Made by a program: the position numbers and the translations under genes
Notes under the pieces: generated by a model
Databases searched by the model: none
Told to the model about the DNA's origin: nothing
The model's input: only the letters and a program-made list of their open reading frames with translations
Source: Caulochytrium protostelioides
Taxonomy: Eukaryota; Chytridiomycota; Caulochytriomycetes; Caulochytriales; Caulochytriaceae
Direction: 5' to 3'
Assembly (NCBI GenBank): GCA_003615045.1
Contig: ML014154.1
Coordinates: 1-64,000 of the forward strand
Length of the DNA: 64,000 bases
Part shown: positions 29,963-41,333 of the stretch, piece by piece
Layout: every line of letters begins with the position of its first letter
Numbering within the stretch: position 1 is the first letter of the stretch

Positions 29963-30046
29963 GACCGTCTCTGCCAGACCGTCTCTGCCAGACCGTCTCT
30001 GCCAGACCGTCTCTGCCAGACCGTCTCTGCCAGACCGCCTCTACCA
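29963..30046. repeat. 14-bp tandem repeat, six copies
   Basis: GACCGTCTCTGCCA occurs five times in a row without mismatch from 29963 to 30032, followed by a sixth copy with two changes (GACCGCCTCTACCA). No spacers. It lies ~1.9 kb upstream of the zinc-finger gene. Confidence 0.95.
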
Positions 30047-31918
30047 CCCCGATTCTACCGCCACCACCCCGTCTCTGATCTTGTCAGGATAAGCAGTGGG
30101 GTGCAGCAACGGCGACCGTAGAAGCACCCGCGATCGAATCAGCTGCACGGGCCTCATATCACGCTCGTGGTCACAGCGTCGCCCGCCGCACCGTGGCTCA
30201 CGGCTCCACGCTTCTGCTGTCGCTTCTGCGTGCTTGCTGTTGCCTCCGCTGCTGGTCCTGCCTCAGGCGCGCTGTTCTTGCGGCTGCGCACGGCTTGTCA
30301 GCACGCGCCCCTCGTTGCAGCTGCTGCTCCGCCTCGCTGCTTTCCGCAGCGCCCAGCGCCCAGCGCCCACCGTCTCCGCGCGGGTCGACGGCTGGGATCG
30401 CTGGGAGGGCCGTTGCGTCGCGGCGCCATCAGGGTCAAGCCGCCTTCTGCATCATCGGCATCCGCATCGGTCTCCTCTTGGCCCGGCACACGCCCGCAGG
30501 ACAGGCAGCAAATCTGGGTTGGGGAGGGACCGTCCCGCCGCGCCCGCCGCTACCGCTGTCGCCGTCCGTGCTACGGCCGACCCCGACAAAGCCGAGTATC
30601 CGAAGCATCAATTTGACGGGCGCTTGCGGCAGGTCGCCGAAGCGGCAGGCGGTCGTGTCGGTGCGGGCAGGCGACGTCCCGCCGGCCTCCCGAGAGGGAA
30701 GACGGCGCGGCGCACGGCCGGAAGCCGCAGAACGGCGGCGCACACGCTTCGCCGCCGTGCGAGCGTCGCGGATCCCGCGCCGTCGCATCACGAGGATCGG
30801 CGCCGCCGCGGCGCCTGCACACAGCGCGCCTACCGCGCATCCGCCCGACGTCCCGGCCGCGGCCGCGGTTCCCACGCGCGGCTTCTCTCACGCGTCCGCG
30901 TCGAGGAGGCGCGGCGCTCACCCGTCGGCCGTCGCTGCCGCCGTCGCCGTCGCTGCCGCCGTCGCCGTCGCCGCCGCCGCCGTCGCCGCCGGCTAGGCGA
31001 CGCGTGCTGCTCACGGCGCCGTGTGTGCTGCGGCGTGCGCGTGTCGCAGCCACGCCGCCACGGCCCCCACCCACCGGCTGCCGCTCCGGGTCCAGAGCCC
31101 GCCCTTCACGCCGGCTCTTCCCGTGCCCATTGCTCATCCGTGGCGTTGTGTTGCCCAGGTCTCCATTGGCATCGTCTACACGACAGCCTTGAGCAACCCT
31201 AACGCGGGCCGTTCCGTTTCTGTTGAGGCCGCGATCGTCCGGCCATTGATTCCTGCCGGTGGTATACTTTCAGCGTTACAATAGCCACGTCAACCGCCTT
31301 TCTGCGCTTCTTATGGTGAACGCCACACCCACCAACACCGTTCCTTTCGCCGCTTTCCTTGGCGTCACCCCCTGCCGATCCTTAGCGCCACACCCCTCCT
31401 TGTGCAGCCTTGTACAGCTCCCCCCGATCCCCGTTTGGTTCTGGCCGATCCCCCCAATCGCCTCCATCGGACAGGACCGCATCTCCTCGGGTCGGCTCGA
31501 GTCAGAACAGCCGCAGAGTGTTCGAGCATCGTCACACGGCCGTCGATTGTTGTTGACCAACATTGAAGCCATTGCTGCCTGGACCTGACATCGCGTTGAC
31601 ATCTGCTTTGCAAGACCCACCAGACCCGTCACCTAGCGCTTCCTGCTGCATCGCGTCACAGTGACCGTTGTTGCTTGGTTTCTTGCGTCACACCGCTCAT
31701 TTAGCTGGTTCTGATTGAGCAGCGGCGTTTTGAACAGTGCTTACTCCCCCTCCCTGCCATTTGGGTGCGAAGCCTTCCCGTCGTCTCGCAGCCGCCTCGG
31801 ATCAATCTGCTGTGGCGACGCTGTTGATTTCTTTCCTCACTCCTGCGGATTATTCGTGTTGCCGGGTGGCCACGTCTCCCCCGGAAAACTCCGCTCGGTG
31901 GACTTCCTTAATAGCGCC

Positions 31919-34279
31919 ATGGCCGCCACAACGATGGCTGAGCTTCCGCCGATCTCGGGCGCTTACCTGGCCTCCGTGCTTAACTCAGACCCGATCCCGA
32001 GCAGCCCGCTTCCCGCCCATCCGACCGGCCCACATGCCCACGAGACGGGCGACACGGGCGCCCCCAGGGATGCGAACACCTGCGTGGCGTCGCGGACGCC
32101 GCCGGCGCCCATGAACGACCCGCAGGCGTCCCTCTTCTCGGACATGTACGGTGCGCCATCGTCTCGGATGAAGTTCGAAATGAGCGCCTTTGATGCTCTC
32201 ATGCTCGGCGAGACCACGGGCCAGGACCTCGCGTCGTTCCCGTCCCAGGCCTACGACGCCGCGACGTCGTCGACGTCGGGCATGCATCCGCCGTCGGGGT
32301 CGGGGCCCCACTTCTTTCCGCCACCGGCACATCCATCGTCGTCGCACCACCACCCCCATCACCAGGCACTCCCACCCATGCACCACTCATCGCAGGGCCA
32401 GCAGCCGGCACCCACCACGATGCCGCATACGACGACGGCCGCCGGCCTGGCAGTCCAGATGCCGATGCCCAACTACGCGCCCGGCGCGTCGGATCTCCAC
32501 GTCGGGATGAACATGGGCATGGCCACCATGGACGTGCTGCAGCAGATGCCCGTCATGAACGGTATGAACGCGCTGTACCCGATGAGCTCGATGGGCTCGA
32601 TGGGCACCATGGCCGCGGGGATGCCCGGCTTGCCCTTCCCGCTTGGCGTCCCGCTTTCGCAGAACAGCGCGAATGCCTGCTACACACCAGGGCCTTCGCC
32701 CCATGCGACGCCGGCGCCGGGCAACGGCGCTTACCATGCCGGCAGCGGCACCAACAGCGGCAGCGGCACCAACAGCCGCCACAGCACCTCGCCGTCCGCC
32801 AGCAACAAGCACGCGCTGACGGCCACGACGCCCCAGCACGGCGGCCAGATGCCGACGCCGCAAGCGACGCCGGCGCCCGAGTACGGGATCAGTATGAGCA
32901 GCGCGTCCTCGGGCCCGCCGCCGCCGACGGCGCCACATGCCCAAACGCCGTCCTTCTCGCTCCTGATGTCGCAGCATGACATGCATGGTCGCATGACCGG
33001 CAGCGGCGACCCCATGACTGACGAGATGCATGCGTTGCAGACGGACGGGACGGCCGGGAGCCACGCGCAGAAACTCCATTCGTCCCGCCTGCAGAACATC
33101 TTTCAGGGCACGCATTTGACGGTGCCACCGGCCTCGGGCTCGGGCGTGTCGTCCGCGGCCGCCGCCGCGGCCAGCACCGTACAGGCCGCCTCAGGCGGGA
33201 GCCGTCCCACGCGTCCCGTGCGCCGGATCAGTATGGGCGGCCTCCTGTCGGCCGAGTCCTTTCTGCCCAGCCTGTCCATGCCGGGCTCGCCGCTCGTTTC
33301 GGCGCCGCCGATGATGCGCGCTCGCAGCATGACGGTCGCGGCGCCACCGTCGGCCCGCGGCCTCTTCGGTCTGAGCCCCCACAGCCCCGAGGGCCAGGCC
33401 TCCCTCTTTTCGCCGGACAGCGAGACCGTGCCGGGGTTCCACGTGGCGGGCCACGGGCCGGCGGGGCCGCCCTCGCCGGGACTGCTCCTCTTCCGCTGCA
33501 CGATTGCCGACTGCGGCCGCGCCTTCCGCCGCGCCGAACACCTCAAGCGTCACTTCCGCGTGCATACCGGCGAGCGGCCCTTTGTATGCTCGTTCCCCGG
33601 CTGCGACAAACGCTTCAGCCGCTCCGACAACCTGAGCCAGCACCTGCGCACGCACCAGCCGCGCGCGCGGCGTCGCCGGACGCAGCCAGGCGTGCTGCCC
33701 AGCGCCGCTGAGCGAAAGGAGGGCCGCAGCGCGATGCTTTCGAGCCCACCAACCCTGCCGGCCGCGACGGCGGCCATGGCGTCCACGGCGGCCGCGACGG
33801 CCGCGGCCCTGTCCGAGGCGTCCACAGCCGTCGGCATGCGATTGCCCCTCGTGATGACGGCGAGCGGTAAGAGCAGCCCCGACCATGCGGGGATGGGGAT
33901 GGCGACCGCCACGGCGCCTGTGACGCCGCCGCACGCCACGTCGGCGGAGCTCAAGCTGTTGCCGTTCGAGACGCAGCCGCCGCTGCTGCACGAGGCCGCG
34001 GGCCCCATGGCGCAGGCCATGCTGCAGACGACGCCGCCGGGCAGCGCGTGGCTGCATGGCCTAGAGGCCGTGACGAACGCGGCGGCCGTGTCGCCGCTCG
34101 CCGCGACGTCTGCCACGACCATGGCGTCGCCGCCGCTGGCCGGCATGGGCGTCGAACAGCCTTTGATGACGCCGGACGGCGGCAAGACGTTCGGTCTCGA
34201 AGGCCTCTCTATCCTTTCGCCGCATCGTCCACGGTCCTACACGATGTCGCACGTGGAAATCCCGTCTCGGGACTTCTAA
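31919..34279 (+). CDS. C2H2 zinc-finger transcription factor, Msn2/4-like
   Basis: 786 residues from ATG 31919 (good context GCCATGG); the frame is open upstream only from a non-ATG codon. Two adjacent C2H2 fingers lie at about residues 525-579. Recognition-helix segments are [13 protein letters not shown] and [13 protein letters not shown] with a TGERPF linker, almost the Msn2/Msn4 pair ([22 protein letters not shown]), so it probably binds stress-response-element-like AGGGG DNA. The long N-terminus is rich in Met, His, Pro, Gly and Ser, with (GS)-rich stretches, and probably acts as a regulatory/activation domain; the C-terminus is Ala/Thr-rich. A role in stress or nutrient response is inferred from the fingers. 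Its 3' end converges on the glycosyltransferase gene, 223 bp apart. Confidence 0.85.
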   Translation: MAATTMAELPPISGAYLASVLNSDPIPSSPLPAHPTGPHAHETGDTGAPRDANTCVASRTPPAPMNDPQASLFSDMYGAPSSRMKFEMSAFDALMLGETTGQDLASFPSQAYDAATSSTSGMHPPSGSGPHFFPPPAHPSSSHHHPHHQALPPMHHSSQGQQPAPTTMPHTTTAAGLAVQMPMPNYAPGASDLHVGMNMGMATMDVLQQMPVMNGMNALYPMSSMGSMGTMAAGMPGLPFPLGVPLSQNSANACYTPGPSPHATPAPGNGAYHAGSGTNSGSGTNSRHSTSPSASNKHALTATTPQHGGQMPTPQATPAPEYGISMSSASSGPPPPTAPHAQTPSFSLLMSQHDMHGRMTGSGDPMTDEMHALQTDGTAGSHAQKLHSSRLQNIFQGTHLTVPPASGSGVSSAAAAAASTVQAASGGSRPTRPVRRISMGGLLSAESFLPSLSMPGSPLVSAPPMMRARSMTVAAPPSARGLFGLSPHSPEGQASLFSPDSETVPGFHVAGHGPAGPPSPGLLLFRCTIADCGRAFRRAEHLKRHFRVHTGERPFVCSFPGCDKRFSRSDNLSQHLRTHQPRARRRRTQPGVLPSAAERKEGRSAMLSSPPTLPAATAAMASTAAATAAALSEASTAVGMRLPLVMTASGKSSPDHAGMGMATATAPVTPPHATSAELKLLPFETQPPLLHEAAGPMAQAMLQTTPPGSAWLHGLEAVTNAAAVSPLAATSATTMASPPLAGMGVEQPLMTPDGGKTFGLEGLSILSPHRPRSYTMSHVEIPSRDF

Positions 34280-34502
34280 GAGGGCGCCCGCATCAGGTGG
34301 TTCTCATCATGTGGCTTGTCTCTTCCACATGATTGATTCTCTGTTTCTTCAATGACTCTTTTTTAGTCGTACTTTCGTCTGATTGCTGGTGTGATAGGTA
34401 CCGGTGGCTGCTCGGGGTCAGTGACGAGTTGACAGCATGCTCAAGCGACATGGATGGGAATGTGGCACGTGGCGTACTCGTCAGGCCGGATGGGGGTTCA
34501 AT

Positions 34503-37500
34503 CTATTCGGTGGCGGGTGGACCGCTGGGCGCCGTGGCGATGCCATCGAATGAAACGCCGTTAGCCGGCATCACCATTCCCGAATTGAGATCGGCACCGA
34601 CCCGGATCGCACCCTCGTCGCCACTGACGTCAACATGAGCCGTAGCAGCATCAGGGCCATCGACGTCGACCGCGTCGGCATCGGTGTGTCGCGGCTCGCT
34701 CCAGCCAAACGGCGGCGGCGTCACACAGCCGCGCACGGGTCCGGCGGCCGCGCTTTCGCCATCCGAGACCGGAGGTGTCAGCGCCGACAGCGTCAGCGCG
34801 AGCCCGTGCATGAGCCGCGGCAGCGGCCCGAGCGAGCAGGCTTCGGCGCCCATGAGGGCCGCGAGCGCGGTGTGCCGCAGTCGCTGCCGCTGCCGGTGGT
34901 GCGCCCACGACCGCGACCGGTCTAGCGCTGTGGCGGCCGGATGCCGGCCCGCGGCTATCGCGGCGGTCGTGGTGGGCGTGGCCGCAGACCGCGCGAGGAA
35001 CCACGGCGCACGCAGCGACGCTTCCAGCGATCCGGCGAGGCCCACGGGCGCCATGTCGGTGGCCCAGCCGGCGCGCAGCACGTGGTCGGACAGCACGATC
35101 TCGCGCAGGATCCGGGCGTCGTTGCCCCCCTTCTCGGACAGCGTCGGCGTAGGGGTCAGCGTCGTGGCCGTCTTGGAGGTCGTGGCCGTCGTGGCCGTCG
35201 TCCGCGGCGTCGGGGTCGCTAGCAGCGTCGCCGTCGTCGACGAGACATACATGTCCGGAAACTGCAGAGCCTTCGCGGCTTCGACGCTCTCGTCAGCGGC
35301 GAGGGCGATGTCGATGTCAGGCTGTGCGACACCCCACGTGGTAGCGTGGATGGCGCCGTAGGTGGACGACGAGGGCACCGGCGAAGGGGGCGGCGGCGGC
35401 GGCGGGGCGAAGCTGGTGCGGTTCGTGCGCGTGCGCCGGCCGCGGCGCTGCACATGGAGCCGGTCCGCGATGTGGCCCGCCTGGGCGACGCCTTCGTGGG
35501 CGTCTTCGGTCGACGACCACGTGACCTCCATCACGCCGAGCCGGCCTTCGCGAGCGCGCTTCCCGACCGAGCGGCCGGTCCGAACCATCGGCAGGTAGTG
35601 CAGGTAGTTGTAGATGATGGCGGCTTGCTTGATGATCAGGTTGGCCGGCAGGGCGTAGAACACCGAGTAGAGCGCACGGATCTCGACGGGGATTCGCGTC
35701 GCGTCTGCGCGTTCGAGCACCATCACGTTGACGAGGTCGAAGGCGACCGCCTGGGCCGCAAACGAGCTGAGCATCAGCACGCCCAGCGAGATATAGTTGG
35801 AGTGCCAGCTCACGATGATGATGATGGCCACGATCTGGCCGAAGTCGCCGAGGACGCTGATGATACTATCGAGAGCGCAGCACTTGGCAAACCATGTGGA
35901 CCCGTGCGACCAGTGCTGCGGATGCGTCGCCGACTGCACGAACTTGCGAAAAAAGCGGTGGCGCGCAACTTCCCAGCTCCGCGCGCGCTGGTAGAACAAC
36001 GACGGCTCGCCGCAGGCGCAGGACGCGCCAAAGTAGCGCCATGCCGTGCGGGGGAAAAGGTCGCGCAGGTGGAACCAATGCTGCGGCACGATAGTCTTGA
36101 TGGTGTAGGGCGCCATCTTGATGCTGTAGTTTCCCGGATGTTTCAGCATCGGATTCAGGTACGACGGATGTCGATAAAAGGTATGCAGCAGCAGACCCAT
36201 CTGCAGGTCGTCCCCTCGGAACAGGGTATCGTGCCGGCTGAGGATGTCCAGCAGCATCGGCGCGCGCCAAGTCGAGATGGCGCCCGAGGGGAAAAAGGCG
36301 GTCGCAAGGCTGGCCTGCGCACACTTAATAAACATGGCGATGCGGTACTCAAAGTTTTGGAAGGTCTCTAGCAAGCGACCTCGGTTGCCGTTGACGGATT
36401 CGAGTGGATAGGCCAAGCATTGCACGAGGGGATCTTGGTCGAACAAAGCCAGCACATAGTCTTCGCGCCACTCATCTGGCAGCGTGGTATCGTCGTCCAA
36501 CAGGCTAATAAACTCGATCTCGGACCCGAGATATGCGAGACTGTTGAGGACCGAAAACTGGGCGATATTTTTGCTGCCTTCCTTCAGCACCCCAATGTTG
36601 ATGGCCGCGCCGTTGTACGTGGGATGTTGCTGACAGAACGTTTCATACGCGGCTTTAGCGACCTGATGGGTCTTTGCAATCTCTTCCGTCGAGCTGCCGT
36701 TGTCCGCGATGAAGATGGTCCGTGGCGTCGTGAGTTTAAGCAGACTCGCGAGCGTCTCAACCAGCGCGCTGCTCGAGTTGTGAGCAGCGATGATGAACCC
36801 GTGGCGCATGCCTTCATACCCTCGCCAAATGCCCTCGCCGTTCGCGCACTCCTTGGCCCACGATGTCGACATCCGAAGCGAGCTCACCTGGTGGGATGAA
36901 CTGGGCAGCCGGCGATCCAGCTTGGCCTCGTCGCTGTCATTTAGAGAAATGCGCCGGACAAGGTCAACAGTGTCCCGTCCTGCAGATCTCGCACTGCGTT
37001 TCCCAGCCCGTGTCCCCACAACCCGCGTGATCACCGCCGCCGCTGCTGCCAAGAGCTCCGCTGTCTCGTCACCTAACGCTATAGACTGCATGAAGCCCGG
37101 GTCTCCCACGACCGCGTGGCGCAGCGCGCTGCCGCTGCCACGTGCCGTCCCGCGTGCCTCGACCTGGCCACGCAGCAGGCTGGGTAAGGGCTGGAGCGGG
37201 CTGGCGCCAGCGAGCCAGCCGTAGGAGGGATACAGGTGGGTCAAGGCGAGCGAGCACAGCTCGCTCGTCGTGGGCCCCTCCGGCGCCTCTGGATCGTTCC
37301 CCGCTGGCTGATGCCGTGGCCGCCGGGTGGAGGTGCTGTGGCGCCGCGCCACCGACCGGATGCGGTGGAGCGGATCGCCATGGCGCTGGGCCGCGGCCGC
37401 CTGCGCGCTTGAGGCCGCCGCGGCCGTCAGACGCGACTGGCTTCCTCGCTTGAAGGGTGAGGTATAGTACCGGCGATGGGCCGAGAAAGAGCCGCTCGGG

Positions 37501-39566
37501 CTGTCGCTGGCGCCGAGCGGCCACTGCGTAATAACCCGTAGCCCCTCCGGGCGTCGGAGGATCGTATGGGTTCGAATATCCCCCGGCGCAGAGCGCGATG
37601 GGGACGCAGTATGATGAACGAAACCGCGCGATGGCGATGCGCTTGAGAGCGACGCCGAGGCAGCGACAGCGGCAGTGGTGCCGGCAGCTGCGGAAACCGA
37701 CGCGGCGGCAGACATCGGCGTTGCCAGAGCGTCGTCGGCCGCCGTCTCGCATGCAAGGTCCTCGATTTTGCTGGGTGGATCCCTGTCGGAGAATGCCGGG
37801 GAGTGCAGCGGCAGGACCTGCTGCCGGGTCACCGGCCGACTGCCCGGTGCCATGCCGGCCCCTCGGGAACTGGTATCTGACAATGCGGTTCCCACGGGTG
37901 CCAGCGTCGAGTCAATCGCGTCTGGCGAGGACTTGCGGTGATGCAGAATACCGTTGTCTAAAACAAACCGCTCGATGGCCGGATCGTTAAGGAAGCTGGT
38001 GACTTCGATTTCGCGGGCCACATAGATCGATTCCGTGTCCGAGGCATTAAGGAGACTGACGGGAATATTTGTCCCACTGGTGTCAGTCCGGATGTCATGC
38101 GAGAGTGTCGCGGTGGCGCTCGCAGCTGAGGACGAGAGCCGACGGGTACGAGAAGACAGGGTGGTCGAAGCCGATCGCGGCGCGGCGACGTGTTTGTCGC
38201 AACTCAAACTCAGCTCGGAGACGTTCCATGACGATTCGTACGACCGCGTACGCCGCAGACTGTAGCTACTCTCGGAACGGAGATCGTCGCCGCTCTCTGC
38301 CAGGTCGGACGCACACATCTCGCGACGCAGCTGTAGTCGGAAAACAGAATCGCCGGCGAGGGTTCGCTGGACCGGCGTCTGGGGCGGTTGCTTGGCTTTC
38401 ATGGCGGCAATATCCTCCTCGCTGGGCGGCAGCGGCCAGCGTCCGCAAAACGAAAGGCCGATCAAAATCAGAATTTCGCGATTGACTAAGAGCCACGTCA
38501 CGAGGAACATAAGCACCGAAACGGGCTCAAAGTCCCTCGCCAGATGCTCATTCCAGTACTGCGCCGCGCGGTCGTGCCACTGCCCGCTGCTCGATGTGTG
38601 GCGGACCACTGATATGGGCAGGATGAGCATCAGGCTTGAGACGAGACCGCAGAGCATCCAGGCCCGCGTGGCCGTGCTGAGCGTCATCCGCCACTGGTCA
38701 TGATTTTTCGGATGGCGCCGCATACTGCGCCACTGGTAGATCGGACCCATAACGAACGCATACATAAAATGCACCGTAAAGATAAGATAGGAGGCCAGAA
38801 ACAAGCGGAAGTAAATGTCGCGCTGGGGTTCCAGGCCCTCAATGATCGGCGTCGCAGACGCGGACGCGGCCGACATAGAGGTCCATCGGTCTTGTGCTTG
38901 AAGGTGTCGCCGTAGGCTCAGCGTCATGGGCGATTCGGCCGAGACCGAGCAACTGGACGCCAGGCCTGTCTGGTGGCGGCCGTGACGGGCCCACCCACGT
39001 GGATGCGGCCGATCGGCCGCGGACGGCGACGCGCCGACGCCAACGGGGTCCGTGACCCATGGCCATGCCGCGAGCTGACGCGACGCGACGTGCAGCGGTC
39101 GCGGCTGAGGGTGGGGTGACCCGTGGCGCTCGGCCGTATGGTGGGCTTCACGCGGGCGGTCGCTGCCGGGTGGGGTCTGCGGCGGAGGCGAGCCGCTCGG
39201 CCGCGTGGTCTGTGACCGGTGATACTGCTGCCAGTGGGCGGCCTCATTGATTTCGCTGATATTCGTCCAAGCGTCGTCCGACGTATCGGGAGTCAGCGAT
39301 GGCGGTCCGGAAGACCGCCCATCAAGAACGGGTAGTGGCGCACGTAGCACCCGCTGGACAATACGATCCATCCTGAGTCGGACCACGATCGTTGACCGAG
39401 AAGCGATAAAAAGGAGAAACAGTCGGCGGCTGCTGTGACACTGCATCGGGTATCGTCCAGCAGCCCATCGCCTCCTATTAACTCCGGCTGTCTCCTGAGC
39501 GAGAACCGTAGCGGCATCAGTTTGTTCTGGTCCGTCAAAGACCGCTCCTTGTGCTGCACGTCCCAT
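34503..39566 (-). CDS. Multi-pass membrane glycosyltransferase, family 2 (processive synthase type)
   Basis: 1687 residues from ATG 39566; MDRIVQRVLRAPL at 39371 is an alternative start. Three membrane segments occur at about 250-277, 300-322 and 349-374. A long Ser-rich cytosolic region follows, then a GT2 catalytic domain: IAAHNSSSALVETLASLL, IADNGSS (about 954), LLDDDTTLPDEW (about 1022, the metal-binding DxD), FRGDDLQMGLLL (about 1119, the acceptor/base acid) and YQRARSWE (about 1195, like the Q-x-x-R-W motif). Three more membrane segments lie at about 1233-1320 and a low-complexity tail ends the protein. This plan is that of processive synthases (hyaluronan, chitin, cellulose or PNAG type) that make and export a polysaccharide across the plasma membrane. 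The sugar cannot be told. It is divergent from the deacetylase gene at 41334. Confidence 0.8.
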   Translation of the reverse strand: MGRAAQGAVFDGPEQTDAATVLAQETAGVNRRRWAAGRYPMQCHSSRRLFLLFIASRSTIVVRLRMDRIVQRVLRAPLPVLDGRSSGPPSLTPDTSDDAWTNISEINEAAHWQQYHRSQTTRPSGSPPPQTPPGSDRPREAHHTAERHGSPHPQPRPLHVASRQLAAWPWVTDPVGVGASPSAADRPHPRGWARHGRHQTGLASSCSVSAESPMTLSLRRHLQAQDRWTSMSAASASATPIIEGLEPQRDIYFRLFLASYLIFTVHFMYAFVMGPIYQWRSMRRHPKNHDQWRMTLSTATRAWMLCGLVSSLMLILPISVVRHTSSSGQWHDRAAQYWNEHLARDFEPVSVLMFLVTWLLVNREILILIGLSFCGRWPLPPSEEDIAAMKAKQPPQTPVQRTLAGDSVFRLQLRREMCASDLAESGDDLRSESSYSLRRTRSYESSWNVSELSLSCDKHVAAPRSASTTLSSRTRRLSSSAASATATLSHDIRTDTSGTNIPVSLLNASDTESIYVAREIEVTSFLNDPAIERFVLDNGILHHRKSSPDAIDSTLAPVGTALSDTSSRGAGMAPGSRPVTRQQVLPLHSPAFSDRDPPSKIEDLACETAADDALATPMSAAASVSAAAGTTAAVAASASLSSASPSRGFVHHTASPSRSAPGDIRTHTILRRPEGLRVITQWPLGASDSPSGSFSAHRRYYTSPFKRGSQSRLTAAAASSAQAAAAQRHGDPLHRIRSVARRHSTSTRRPRHQPAGNDPEAPEGPTTSELCSLALTHLYPSYGWLAGASPLQPLPSLLRGQVEARGTARGSGSALRHAVVGDPGFMQSIALGDETAELLAAAAAVITRVVGTRAGKRSARSAGRDTVDLVRRISLNDSDEAKLDRRLPSSSHQVSSLRMSTSWAKECANGEGIWRGYEGMRHGFIIAAHNSSSALVETLASLLKLTTPRTIFIADNGSSTEEIAKTHQVAKAAYETFCQQHPTYNGAAINIGVLKEGSKNIAQFSVLNSLAYLGSEIEFISLLDDDTTLPDEWREDYVLALFDQDPLVQCLAYPLESVNGNRGRLLETFQNFEYRIAMFIKCAQASLATAFFPSGAISTWRAPMLLDILSRHDTLFRGDDLQMGLLLHTFYRHPSYLNPMLKHPGNYSIKMAPYTIKTIVPQHWFHLRDLFPRTAWRYFGASCACGEPSLFYQRARSWEVARHRFFRKFVQSATHPQHWSHGSTWFAKCCALDSIISVLGDFGQIVAIIIIVSWHSNYISLGVLMLSSFAAQAVAFDLVNVMVLERADATRIPVEIRALYSVFYALPANLIIKQAAIIYNYLHYLPMVRTGRSVGKRAREGRLGVMEVTWSSTEDAHEGVAQAGHIADRLHVQRRGRRTRTNRTSFAPPPPPPPSPVPSSSTYGAIHATTWGVAQPDIDIALAADESVEAAKALQFPDMYVSSTTATLLATPTPRTTATTATTSKTATTLTPTPTLSEKGGNDARILREIVLSDHVLRAGWATDMAPVGLAGSLEASLRAPWFLARSAATPTTTAAIAAGRHPAATALDRSRSWAHHRQRQRLRHTALAALMGAEACSLGPLPRLMHGLALTLSALTPPVSDGESAAAGPVRGCVTPPPFGWSEPRHTDADAVDVDGPDAATAHVDVSGDEGAIRVGADLNSGMVMPANGVSFDGIATAPSGPPATE

Positions 39567-41333
39567 GCTGTCTTGACCTGCGTCATTCGCCGGCGAATAC
39601 CGCGTTTGAAGCGGAGATCATTTTCCATTTTCCATTACGTTTTTTCTCTTCCTAGAGGTGTCCTGGAGTATACGCGATTCCTCCCGGCTGAATGATATTC
39701 CACACATGCGCGGATCCTATCGTTGGGTCGGGACCGCATCGGAATCGAACCCCAATTCCTGAGGACTCCTTGCTCTGCCTTTGTTGTTCGCTTACATGAT
39801 TCTCATGTCCGCTGTCGTTGCTGTTGTCGTTGCCATCGCCGTTGCCGTCGCCGTCTCCACCGCTGCTACCGTCCATTGCTCCACCACCCTCATTGAACAA
39901 GCCGCCGCGGATGGCATGTGTGCCTGTGGGAGCCCACGTAATGTTGCGATTCAGCTACTCGAACGCATCCAAAACAAAAGAAAAACATCCGTTGATGTTC
40001 TGGAAACTTAGGCGTCACTAGCGTCGCCGTGCTGTGAAGGCAAGCGCGGAAAGACGATGCGGGCTGGAAAGCATACCACCCGATGCTGCGCGTCAGACAA
40101 ATCGGCGCTCGCGGCCCGTATGGCATGTGGGGCCCCTGTGCTCTGGCATCTTGACTACAAGGAGCACCAGGGCTGATAACTCACATGCCTTTCCCGATCT
40201 TTCATGACGCCAGGCATGCGTCTGCTGCTCTCCATGCCGCAGCACCGCCCTGCAGGATTAGACCTAGCAACGGCGGAATTGCGTTCCGATTTCGTTCTGG
40301 GTGGCGGGGGGACCACAACATCCATTGTTTCTGTGCGTGCAGTGACCATTGAGTTGAGGGGACCCGAGGTGCCACCTAGCAGTGCTGCCTTCCGTCCAGC
40401 CGCCCAACAAGGACCCAACAATGGAAGGGAGTAAGGTGTCCGACAGGACGCCAGAAATCGATACCGGCGATCGCCCATTCTTGTGGCCGCATTGCTTGGC
40501 GCATTGGTGTGGGATGACGAAGGAGATCCAGGCCCCTGCTGCGGGTCATGCCGGGTTAGCTGGCAAGCGGTCCCAAGTCGGATCAGGTCGGGTCGGGTCG
40601 GGTCAGGAGGCGAGGCGACAAATCGTTAGAACGCGCTGTTCCCGGTGCATAAGGCCAAAGGCAATATATAGTGCACACGGAAGCAGAGGACGGTCTGACG
40701 GGATTGGACATCCGACCGCGCGCGGATCAGCGTTGGTACCCGAGATGTGGCGGGTACGTGTACTGCTCGCGAGGAATGATGTACAATGCCCTGGCTCGCG
40801 ACGACCGCGCTCTCTGCGACGATCGCTCCGATGTTCTCCACAAGGGTGGGTGCTGATCTCTTGGCCGTTGAGATATATAAACAGCCATGATTATTCCAAA
40901 AATTAGCCATAGGTATTCTCCCGTGATCCAGTGGGCTCGTGAGTGTTGATGTATGGCGACTCAGACCTCGAGCGGGCAGACTACTAGCGGGAAGTACCGT
41001 GCACAGTGACTTCTGATCTTCTCGTCCCTGACTGTGGTGTCTGATTTTAACTTGAATTTCGCACCTTGCAGCTATTGCATATCCTTTTCATCCACTTTCA
41101 TCAACCCGTGTTCTAACATTGTAAGCACTCTTTGTCAAAATGATCATATTCCTCGCCAACCGGGGAGGTGTTCACCTCCACGGCTCTGTCGTGGATCTAT
41201 CGTAGATCAGGGATTCACATCGAGTCCAACTTGTTGTTACAATGTCTGTTTTCGTTCGAAACGACGGTTGAAGGGTCCGGCATCCGAGCTGCCCACCTCG
41301 TATTGTACGACATCCCGGCGGCCGGGTGTCACC
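39567..41333. promoter_or_regulatory. Shared upstream region of the glycosyltransferase and deacetylase genes
   Basis: 1.77 kb between two divergent genes; no gene was recognised in it. It includes an AT-rich patch with a TATA-like GATATATAAA at about 40870, about 460 bp before the deacetylase ATG, and a small GGGTC repeat at about 40590-40610. The last 300 bp are AT-richer and open in the deacetylase frame but lack ATG, so they are read as 5' leader. Promoter function is inferred from gene orientation. Confidence 0.45.

Larger units (their letters stand above)
27850..31918. other. Large repeat-rich intergenic region, 4 kb
   Basis: No supported gene, although several GC-rich frames of 100-400 codons are open on both strands. 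It contains a 55-nt C tract, a (GTC)n run, (GGGCAT)n, an 8-bp and a 14-bp tandem repeat (listed separately), and GC-rich (GCCGTC)n at about 30935-30990. From about 31200 the composition becomes more balanced; this part is the likely promoter and 5' leader of the zinc-finger gene. Confidence 0.5.

Noticed and set aside
9296-30046. Tandem repeats at 9296-9395 and 29963-30046 as possible CRISPR
   Set aside because: Units are directly adjacent with no spacers, and the genome is eukaryotic.
30096-31202. 368-codon + strand frame in the large intergenic region
   Set aside because: Arg/Ser/Ala-rich low-complexity in all three frames and antisense; begins at no good start and shows no family motif.
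39720-39765. GGTTCGATTCC (minus strand), a perfect match to a tRNA B-box and close to a stretch of 18S rRNA
   Set aside because: The flanking bases do not pair as a T stem, no A-box or cloverleaf is seen, and the 18S similarity stops after ~20 bases.
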